Source: a virus. From it: a DNA stretch of 27,274 nucleotides. Below the pieces are notes generated by a model, which was given only the letters and a program-made list of their open reading frames with translations, ran no database searches and had not been told where the DNA came from. Location: positions 1 through 27,274 of the IMG/VR virus record IMGVR_UViG_3300036761_004209; one strand, given 5' to 3'. Position 1 is the stretch's first letter; every line of letters starts with the position of its first letter. The position numbers and the translations under genes were made by a program. Of the stretch, positions 21,288 to 27,274 are shown piece by piece.

Positions 21288-22619
21288 TCAGACCGAGAAG
21301 TCGATCAGCTTCACAGCCTCGAAGTTCACGACGTCCCCGCCGACGCGGCGGGTCGTGTAGAACTTCACGTACGGCTTCGCGGTGTACGGATCGCGGAGCA
21401 CGGTCATCCCGCGGCGGTCCACGATCTGGTACGCCTCGAGGAAGTCCGCGAGCGCGATGGAGAGGCTGCCCGTCGCGATCGCGGGCATGTCCTCGAACAG
21501 CGAGACCGGGTGGCCGCAGAGCAGCGAGGGCACGCCGGCCTGGAAGCTGGGCTGCCAGAGGTAGTTGTTCTGGCCGTCCTTCTGCTTCCGCACCGCGGCC
21601 TCGGTGGTCCGGTTCATCGACCACCGCGCGCGGGCGCGGAAGGCGGCCTTGAGGAGGCCGATCGTCGTGAGGAAGACGTCGCCCGGCAGCGTCGCGTGGA
21701 AGGCGCCGTTGACGCCGGTCTTCGTCTGCTCGATGACGTTGAAGGCGGTGGCCGTGGGGGTGCCCGACGCGTAGGTCAGGAAGCCGCGGGGCTTCGCGAC
21801 GCCAGTGCCGACGACGAACGCGTTGGCCTCGAGGCGGGCGAGCTTCATCCCGATGTTCCGGACGAGCCAGGCCTCGATGTCGAAGTCGGCGTCGTCGAGC
21901 TCGTCCTGCGTGGCCTTCGGCTCGGCGTACATGTCGTGCACCGGGATCTTCCACGCGCCGAGGGTCGGCGCGGCGGTCTCGCCGATCCCCGAGCCCACTT
22001 CGTTGGTCCAGCCCGCCCCCGCCTCGCCGAGGTCGAGCTTGCCGGTCTTCTCCTTCCGGCTCGTGGTGTCCACCGCGGCGAACTCCCGGATGGGCGAGGT
22101 CTCGCGGACGAACTGGATGATCCGGCCGGTGAGGTCCGGCGGCACAGCGTAGCCGCCCTCCGGATCGGAGCCGGTCGTGAGCGCCGCCCGCACGTCGCGC
22201 TCGAGCACCTCATCGCCGCGCCGGACGTAGCGGGCGAAAGCCGACCGGTAGGCCCGGTAGCTCGCCAGCTCCGGCTCGCCGATCGCGACGGGCGCCGCGC
22301 GGCCCTGCCGCGCGGCCATGATGCCGTGGAACGCCAGCGCGTGCGTCGCCTCCACGCGCGCCGCCTCGTCGGGGCTCCTGCGCCCCAGGGCCTCGAGGCG
22401 GGCCACCAGGGTCTCCTGCTCCTTCTGGTTCCGCTGGAGCTCGTCCAGCTTAGTCTGCGCGGTCGTGATCGCCGCGTTCGCGCGATCGACCTTCTGTTCG
22501 AGCTCCGCGCCCGCGGACTTCTTGGCCTCGATCGCCTGCAGCCGCGCATCGTTCGCTTCCTTGAAGGCCGCGAACGCGCCGCGCAGCTCATCCATCAACC
22601 TCTTGATTTCCGGATCCAT
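21288..22619 (-). CDS. Major capsid protein, HK97 fold, with N-terminal delta domain
   Basis: The 443-residue product shows the HK97 gp5 layout. Residues about 1-85 form a charged coiled coil (RLMDELRGAFAAFKEANDAR) acting as the scaffold-like delta domain. The linker about 85-145 should contain the protease cut site. The mature shell domain begins near ALTTGSDPEGGYAVPPDLTG and continues with IIQFVRETSPIREFAAVDTT, the E-loop region with GWTNEVGSGIGETAAPTLG, the spine helix region (DDADFDIEAWLVRNIGMKLA), FVVGTGVAKPRGFLTY, SMNRTTEAAVRKQKDGQNNY and the closing FLEAYQIVDRRGMTVLRDPY. The ClpP-like protease directly upstream fits maturation by cleavage. GAGGGAGAG precedes the ATG. I cannot say whether the Lys-Asn crosslink of HK97 exists here. 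Confidence 0.95.
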   Translation of the reverse strand: MDPEIKRLMDELRGAFAAFKEANDARLQAIEAKKSAGAELEQKVDRANAAITTAQTKLDELQRNQKEQETLVARLEALGRRSPDEAARVEATHALAFHGIMAARQGRAAPVAIGEPELASYRAYRSAFARYVRRGDEVLERDVRAALTTGSDPEGGYAVPPDLTGRIIQFVRETSPIREFAAVDTTSRKEKTGKLDLGEAGAGWTNEVGSGIGETAAPTLGAWKIPVHDMYAEPKATQDELDDADFDIEAWLVRNIGMKLARLEANAFVVGTGVAKPRGFLTYASGTPTATAFNVIEQTKTGVNGAFHATLPGDVFLTTIGLLKAAFRARARWSMNRTTEAAVRKQKDGQNNYLWQPSFQAGVPSLLCGHPVSLFEDMPAIATGSLSIALADFLEAYQIVDRRGMTVLRDPYTAKPYVKFYTTRRVGGDVVNFEAVKLIDFSV

Positions 22620-22631
22620 GGTCTCTCTCCC

Positions 22632-23456
22632 TCACGTCTTCAGGGTGGTGATGAGTGTGCGCAGGCCGTCCACCACCTCGCCCGCATCCCACGGGGAGAG
22701 TGCCTGCTTGCCGGCCGAGGCGATCGCCGCGGCCTCCGAGCGGCTGAAGCCTGCGTCCCGCAGGAGCCGCTCGACGTCCCGCACGGTCGGCTTCGTGGCC
22801 GCGGCCGCGGCCAGCTCCGCCGGCACGTGCCGGTAAGCGCTCAAGTCGAAGCGCGCCGTCCCGGCGCGCGCCGCGGGCGCCACATCGTCGATCTCGTCCA
22901 CGAACCCGGCCTCGGCCGCCGCCGCGGCGCCGAACCAGGTCTCCTCGTCCATCCAGTTCGTGACCTGCTTGGGCGTCGCACCGGTCTTCCCGGCGTAGAT
23001 GGCGATCATCGCGCCTGCGATCTGGTCCAGGACCTCGGCCGTCTTCCGGTGCTCGGCCGCGTCACCGAGCGTCACGCCGAAGGGGTTGTGGATCATGTAG
23101 AACGCGTTGCTCGCGATGCGGACTTCGTCGCCGGCCAGGGCGATGATGCTGGCGATCGACGCGGCAAGGCCGTCGATCTGGGTAATGAGACGCATCGATG
23201 ATCGGCCGACGTGCTGCCGGAGCGCCGAGTAGATGGCCATCCCCTCGAACACATCGCCGCCGGGGCTATTGATCCGCACGCGCAGTGTCGGGGCCGTCAC
23301 GTCCCTGAGCGCGCGGACGACGTCCTCGGCGCGGATCCCGAAATAGCCGATCTCGTCGTAGAGCAGGAGCTCGGCCTCGGCGGTGTCGCCGCTCGCGCGC
23401 ACGAGGCGGGGGGCCGGTCGCGGGGAGAAGGGGCTGCGCTGCCAGGTCGTCGTCAT
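22632..23456 (-). CDS. ClpP-like prohead protease
   Basis: This 274-residue serine protease should process the capsid scaffold domain during prohead maturation. The Clp protease fold covers about residues 28-195. Catalytic candidates are S100 in DGLAASIASIIAL, H123 in FYMIHNPFG and D170 in NWMDEETWF; the oxyanion glycines are in INSPGGDVFEG (about 63-72). A phage-type C-terminal extension (about 200-274) contains a possible helical segment (VRDVERLLRDAGFSRSEAAA) of the kind that binds capsid precursors or gives scaffold function. It overlaps the portal stop as ATGA and is followed 12 bases later by the capsid gene. Confidence 0.94.
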   Translation of the reverse strand: MTTTWQRSPFSPRPAPRLVRASGDTAEAELLLYDEIGYFGIRAEDVVRALRDVTAPTLRVRINSPGGDVFEGMAIYSALRQHVGRSSMRLITQIDGLAASIASIIALAGDEVRIASNAFYMIHNPFGVTLGDAAEHRKTAEVLDQIAGAMIAIYAGKTGATPKQVTNWMDEETWFGAAAAAEAGFVDEIDDVAPAARAGTARFDLSAYRHVPAELAAAAATKPTVRDVERLLRDAGFSRSEAAAIASAGKQALSPWDAGEVVDGLRTLITTLKT

Positions 23457-24724
23457 GCCGCCAGATCCTCCGGCCGCGGGGACGCGTCGGCGCCGGGCGC
23501 CGCGGCGCCCTCGCGCACGTTGAGCGGGGTGATGAACTCGTCGAGCTGGTCGGGACCGCGCTCGAGGTTCTCCCTCTCGCGCCCCTCGTTGCGGGTCATG
23601 ACACCCGTCATGACCATGGTGCGGAGGTAGCTCGCGCGGCTCTGGCTGTCGCCGCGCAGGAGCCCGTCCACCAAGAACTCGAAGTAGTGATCGCGCCGAT
23701 CGGCGTCACTGAGCAGACTGCGAGCCAGCCGCTGCTCCCAGCGCACGAACCAGGGCAGCATTGTGTACTTCACGAACTCAAGCGACTGGTGTTCGATGTT
23801 TGAGAAGGTGCTCCGCTCGAGGTCGCCGATGAGATGCGGGGGGACCCGGAAGATGGCGGCGATCTCCGACCGCGAGAACTTCCGGCTCTCGAGGAACTGC
23901 GCCTCCTCGGAGCTCATGCCCGCCTTCTCGAATTTCGCCCCCTCCTCGAGGATGATCGTCTTGCCCGCGTTGTCGGCGCCGGCGTACTCCGCCTCGAAGG
24001 AGTCCTTGAGCCGCTTGTAGGCGTCATCGGAGAAAAGGCCGGCCACGCTCACGACGCCGCGGATCAGCGCCCCGCGCTTGAAGAGCCCGGCACCGTGCTT
24101 CACGAGCTGCATCGCGAGGCCGATCGTCTCGCGCTGGACCTGCACGGGCGAAAGGCCGACGACGCCGTCCGACGAGAGACCGCGCAGGTGCAGCATACGC
24201 TCCGCCGGCACCGTGAGGAGTGTCCCGTCTGGCCAGCGCACTTCATAGGCGATGCGCTTGTTGACCGGGTCCTGCTGCGGGGTGACACGGTCGGGGACGA
24301 CAGGGAGCAGCTCCCGCACCTCGCCACGTACGACGGTCTTGATGCAGTAGGCGTTGCCCTGCAGGCACAGATGCCCCTGCAACATCTCCCGCCACTCCAT
24401 GGACGTCTGCCATCCGTTGGGCTCGATCCGCACGAGCGCCGCCACCTGGTGCTCCGGCACGCGGACGCGACCGCGTGCCGGATCCCGGCGGTAGAGGATG
24501 AGTGGCACGGAGGCGAGTGTCTCCGCGAGCACCCGCTTGCAGGCGTAGACGGTCGCGACGCGCATCGCGCTGTCCGGCGTCACGTACGCGCCGCTGTCCG
24601 TCTCGTGCCCGTGGGCCAGCAGCTCGGCTAGCTCGCGCGAGGTGATGTTCGCCTTGAACCGCCCGCGCAGTACTGCCGCAGCCAGCTTCAGCCGGTGCAT
24701 GAGCCGCCCGGTGCGCGTGCTCAT
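23453..24724 (-). CDS. Portal protein, HK97 gp3 family
   Basis: The 423-residue protein forms the dodecameric DNA entry vertex. Family landmarks are SAMRVATVYACKRVLAETLA (about 52-71), VPLILYRRD, LQGHLCLQGNAYCIKTV, VPDRVTPQQDP, VPAERMLHLRGLSSDGVVGL (about 176-195), and GMSSEEAQFLESRKFSRSEI followed by AAIFRVPPHLIGDLERSTFS. FSNIEHQSLEFVKYTMLPWF then leads into the clip and crown part with the helical LLRGDSQSRASYLRTMVMTG. The length fits the family. ATGA overlaps join it to the large terminase and to the protease. Confidence 0.96.
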   Translation of the reverse strand: MSTRTGRLMHRLKLAAAVLRGRFKANITSRELAELLAHGHETDSGAYVTPDSAMRVATVYACKRVLAETLASVPLILYRRDPARGRVRVPEHQVAALVRIEPNGWQTSMEWREMLQGHLCLQGNAYCIKTVVRGEVRELLPVVPDRVTPQQDPVNKRIAYEVRWPDGTLLTVPAERMLHLRGLSSDGVVGLSPVQVQRETIGLAMQLVKHGAGLFKRGALIRGVVSVAGLFSDDAYKRLKDSFEAEYAGADNAGKTIILEEGAKFEKAGMSSEEAQFLESRKFSRSEIAAIFRVPPHLIGDLERSTFSNIEHQSLEFVKYTMLPWFVRWEQRLARSLLSDADRRDHYFEFLVDGLLRGDSQSRASYLRTMVMTGVMTRNEGRERENLERGPDQLDEFITPLNVREGAAAPGADASPRPEDLAA

Positions 24725-26307
24725 ACGGTCCGCACCCCGCGCGTCGCGTAGACGCTGGGCTTCTGCGCGTGTGCGCCACGGACCGCGAGGTCGTGGGCGA
24801 TGATCGCCGCCACGGTGAGATCGATATGCCGCGCCGAGTCGGAGTACTCCTTCACGATCCGGGGCCCGCGGCTGTCGATGCGCACGACGGCGTTGGCGGT
24901 GTGCTGCAAGAGGCGGGCGTCCCCGTCATGGGTGAGGCGGTTGCCGGTGACGGCCTCGTAGAACTGCGTGCACGCCGGCGCCATACGACTCGCCGAGTGG
25001 CTGGGCCACTCGAGGATCGGGAGCCCTTCGGCCTGCAGCACCGCGAGGGACCGCTGCCAGCGGAACGGGTCGCAGCCGATCGCCGTCACGCGCCACCGCT
25101 GGCACGCCTGCCGCACTGTCTGCTCAACGTCGAGGATATCGACACGCCAGTCGGCCTGCCCCTCGGGCTTCTCCCACGCGCCGATGACGAACAGGTGCTC
25201 GTCCGTGGTGCAGCCGAGCACTGCCGTGGAGTCGCCCGCGTAGGAGCCGTCGAAGCCGATCGTGATGAGCGCCTTGTCCGCGACCGTGCGGTCCTGACGC
25301 GCGCGTGCCTCGAAGACGCCGGCCGGGAACCACCGCTGCGGCGCGCTCGTCCACTGGTTGAGGTGGTAGCGGCGGAACTCGAACTCCGGCATCTCGCGAT
25401 ACCGGGCCCGGAGGTTCTCGATCGGGAGGAAATCGCCAGCCGCTGGGTTGGCGGCACGGATCGCCTGCTCGAACTGCACGGGGTCGCCGAGGTCCAATTC
25501 CTTGGGCGCCTCGTACCAGATGAACAGGAACCCGGGATCCACCTCGTCGCCGGCGCGCACGCGCAGGCCATGCGTGTACGCCTTCCCGAGGAGCGACTGC
25601 GCGTTCCAGCCTGCGGTGCTGATGTCGAGCTGCCACGAGCCCTTCCGCTTCGCGCGGCCGTTCGAGAGCACCAGGTGCACGCGCTCTTTCCGGCCTTCCC
25701 ACTCGTGCACCTCGTCGGCGACGAAGAAGCTCGGGCGCGCGCCGTCGTTCGTGCCGGCCTCGGCCGCCACGCGATACAGCTTCCCGGTGCGACCCTTGAG
25801 CAGGATCTCCGTGTCGTAGACCTCGCAGTGCAGCTTGAGCGGGCCGTGGCGGACCATCGTGGCCGCGGTGGCGAAGACCAGGTCCGCCTGCTTGAAGGAG
25901 GCAGCGGCGATCGGGATGTCGGGCGAGGTGCGGGAGCGGCCAATCGGCGGGCCGTTCTCGCGCCAGCCCGCGAACTCGGAGGGTCCACCGAGCTCCACGA
26001 GCGCGATGGCCGCGGCGAGCTCGCTCTTTCCGTTCCCCTTGGGGAGGCCGAGGAGGACCCGCTCGTAGCGGCGCGTGCCATCCGGCTTCAGTTCGTACGC
26101 ACGGTAGATGATGGCGCGTTCCCATTCGCGCGGGCGGAAGGGCTGGCCGAGGTAGTCGCCCTCTCCGTGCACGAGGAAGTGCTCCATCCACGCGCAGACG
26201 AGGGGCCCGAGCGTCGGCGCCAGCGCCGGCGCACGGCCGCGTCGCACCGGGCGCTTACGCGCGCGCGATCGCGAGCCGCGGGTCCGCGGGGCTCTGGCCG
26301 TCCTCAT
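24721..26307 (-). CDS. Terminase large subunit
   Basis: The 528-residue packaging motor has an ATPase domain with Walker A LPKGNGKS (88-95) and Walker B SFFVADE (193-199, catalytic E199), followed by the coupling motif region DISTAGW (228-234). The C-terminal RNase H-like nuclease has acidic residues D353 in ITIGFDGSYAGDST, D413 in AIGCDPFRW and D496 in ARHIDLTVAA. The first 30 residues are very basic (RSRARKRPVRRGR), plausible for DNA or small-subunit contact. It translocates and cuts concatemeric DNA. It starts 53 bases inside the small-subunit gene with GAGGA upstream, and ends in ATGA overlap with the portal. The subtype resembles HK97/phiC31-like enzymes, which would predict cos packaging, but this is not established here. 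Confidence 0.96.
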   Translation of the reverse strand: MRTARAPRTRGSRSRARKRPVRRGRAPALAPTLGPLVCAWMEHFLVHGEGDYLGQPFRPREWERAIIYRAYELKPDGTRRYERVLLGLPKGNGKSELAAAIALVELGGPSEFAGWRENGPPIGRSRTSPDIPIAAASFKQADLVFATAATMVRHGPLKLHCEVYDTEILLKGRTGKLYRVAAEAGTNDGARPSFFVADEVHEWEGRKERVHLVLSNGRAKRKGSWQLDISTAGWNAQSLLGKAYTHGLRVRAGDEVDPGFLFIWYEAPKELDLGDPVQFEQAIRAANPAAGDFLPIENLRARYREMPEFEFRRYHLNQWTSAPQRWFPAGVFEARARQDRTVADKALITIGFDGSYAGDSTAVLGCTTDEHLFVIGAWEKPEGQADWRVDILDVEQTVRQACQRWRVTAIGCDPFRWQRSLAVLQAEGLPILEWPSHSASRMAPACTQFYEAVTGNRLTHDGDARLLQHTANAVVRIDSRGPRIVKEYSDSARHIDLTVAAIIAHDLAVRGAHAQKPSVYATRGVRTV

Positions 26308-26770
26308 CCTGGTCCTCGTTCAAGCGGCGGTTCATGTCCTCGAGCGACTTCTGCGCCTCGCCGAGCGTGATGCCGAGCGCCAGCCGCGCCCGCGGCGTGA
26401 GGCCGAAGCGGTCCTCGAGCTGGCGGATCTCCGAGTCCATCACCGCGGCGTGGCGCCACAACGGGTTCAGCACGAGCTGGCCCTGGGACCCGCGCACCAA
26501 GCGCTTCTCCCGGAACGCGCGATAGGCGCGCTCGCGCTCGTCGAAGAGGGAGAAGAGCCGACGGAGCGCGTGGGCATCGGTCGCAGCGTCGACGGCCTGC
26601 GCGAGTTCGGAGCCCCAGAACGCCTCCCACACCCGGCGCGTCTGCACCAGGAACTCCCTCGGGCAAACGGGCACGGCAGTGCAGACGCGTGCACCGCGCA
26701 CCAGCGCGAGCACGTGCGACGCGCGATGGCCTTGGCGGCGATGTGAGGGCTTCTTCGCGGGACCGGGCAC
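26255..26770 (-). CDS. Terminase small subunit (P27 family)
   Basis: The 171-residue protein begins MPGPAKKPSHRRQGH, close to the MPGPxPKPTxL opening of P27-type small terminases. It continues with a helical core: VWEAFWGSELAQAVDAATDA, HALRRLFSLFDERERAYRAF, and GQLVLNPLWRHAAVMDSEIR followed by QLEDRFGLTPRARLALGITL, the family signature 'NP....i......i..le..fGLtP.aR..lgi'. It recognises packaging sites and stimulates the large subunit. It uses GTG at 26770 with GGGGGAGGG 7 bases upstream. It is in the same frame as the HNH gene, separated from it by one TGA and one sense codon. Confidence 0.9.
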   Translation of the reverse strand: MPGPAKKPSHRRQGHRASHVLALVRGARVCTAVPVCPREFLVQTRRVWEAFWGSELAQAVDAATDAHALRRLFSLFDERERAYRAFREKRLVRGSQGQLVLNPLWRHAAVMDSEIRQLEDRFGLTPRARLALGITLGEAQKSLEDMNRRLNEDQDEDGQSPADPRLAIARA

Positions 26771-26773
26771 CGA

Positions 26774-27274
26774 TCAGCCCTCCCCCTTCGGGGGAGCGTC
26801 CCATCCCGATAAAAAAAGCCCTGGAACCTGGGCCGGATCGAAGCGTCCCCCCCGCACGGTCTCGGCCCCAGAACCGTAGCGATTCGACACACCCTCCCCC
26901 CCATCGACGCGCCGGCGCCCGAAGCCGCCATCCTGGCGCGACGTCTTGCGGTCGTGGCACGTCTTGCTCATCGCGCACCAGTTCGACTGGTCCCAGAAGA
27001 GCCGCGGGTCGCCGCGGTGGGCGATGATGTGGTCCACCACAGACGAGGCCTTGAGCTCGCCTGTGCGCCGGCACTCGTCGCATTCGCAGAGCGGATGCTG
27101 TGCGAGGTACGCGCGCCGTGCCGCGTCCCAGCGGGCGCCGTAGCCGCGCCGCGCCGCACTCGGGCGCCGCGCGTCGGCACTGCGATCCCGCTGCCGCTGG
27201 TGCTGCGGGCAGCGCCCGTGCTCCACGAGCTCCGGGCAGCCCGACACCACGCACGGCTTCCGGAAGCCCTTCAT
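26774..27274 (-). CDS. HNH endonuclease of the packaging module
   Basis: The start codon occupies the last three bases of the window, so a longer N-terminus cannot be excluded. The 166-residue protein has an N-terminal zinc-knuckle-like set (C8, C13, C22, H25), a basic linker with GYGARWDAARRAYLAQHPLC, a second cluster (C63, C65, C68), and the HNH core: D81-H82 in VVDHIIAHRGD, N98 in WDQSNWC, and H107 in SKTCHDRK, with C100 and C106 as likely zinc ligands. HNH proteins encoded beside terminase, such as HK97 gp74, are needed for efficient specific cutting by the packaging enzyme. The last 45 residues are Gly/Arg-rich, outside the domain, and contain a run of seven T in the DNA followed by a hairpin. 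Confidence 0.92.
   Translation of the reverse strand: MKGFRKPCVVSGCPELVEHGRCPQHQRQRDRSADARRPSAARRGYGARWDAARRAYLAQHPLCECDECRRTGELKASSVVDHIIAHRGDPRLFWDQSNWCAMSKTCHDRKTSRQDGGFGRRRVDGGEGVSNRYGSGAETVRGGRFDPAQVPGLFLSGWDAPPKGEG
26780..26816 (-). promoter_or_regulatory. Candidate -1 frameshift signal at the end of the HNH gene
   Basis: On the coding strand, T TTT TTA (26816-26810) is in the correct X XXY YYZ phase with the HNH frame. Thirteen bases later a perfect 7-bp hairpin follows (CTCCCCC at 26796-26790 read on the minus strand, pairing with 26786-26780, 3-base loop). The spacer is longer than the usual 5-9 bases. The -1 frame stays open over the small terminase gene. Transcriptional slippage on the T7 run, or chance, are alternatives. 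Confidence 0.35.

Overview
The window is a GC-rich (roughly two-thirds G+C by eye) stretch of a tailed-phage or prophage genome. It carries a nearly complete siphovirus packaging, head and tail module on the minus strand (27274 down to 2085) and a small, convergent plus-strand accessory block (1 to 2088). No integrase, repressor, replication gene, tRNA, CRISPR array or attachment site is visible, so phage and integrated prophage cannot be told apart. The host is not identifiable. Inner-membrane coiled-coil proteins of spanin type, a GH108 muramidase and Asp-Thr-rich periplasmic coils suggest a high-GC Gram-negative host; this is inference only.

Reading in the direction of transcription from the right edge: HNH endonuclease, P27-type small terminase, large terminase, HK97-type portal, ClpP-like prohead protease, HK97-fold major capsid protein with an N-terminal scaffold-like coil, a head-associated protein, a small unknown, head-tail connector, head closure protein, HK97 gp10-like protein, tail terminator, major tail protein, a tail-assembly-chaperone-position protein, a 1000-residue tape measure, a distal tail protein, a spike/LamG-type fibre protein, a CxxC unknown, and a 974-residue tail hub/tip protein. 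Most neighbours are joined by ATGA or TGATG overlaps, as expected for one translationally coupled transcript. Hairpins sit after the capsid gene and after the next gene, where transcript levels are often stepped down.

After the tail tip come a 31-residue mini-gene, a membrane-anchored coiled-coil protein, a two-TM holin candidate and a GH108 endolysin. Fibre and adhesin genes follow: an Ala-rich coil protein, two small beta-rich proteins, a 707-residue repeat protein made of sixteen 20/23-residue units, and a BppU-like Ig domain. The operon ends with a three-TM VanZ-like protein and a spanin-like coil with a beta-rich tail. Lysis-type membrane genes therefore sit on both sides of the fibre block.

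The plus-strand block holds the 3' end of an unknown gene, a DEDDh 3'-5' exonuclease with a helical C-terminal domain, a 70-residue protein and a DUF2335 membrane protein. The last gene of each strand ends on the same palindromic CTAG.

The points most worth a second look are the hierarchical repeat adhesin, a canonical -1 frameshift heptamer plus hairpin at the end of the HNH gene, the 70-aa/DUF2335 pair, the mini-gene, the atypical GH108 active-site region, and a possible domain split across two adjacent fibre genes.
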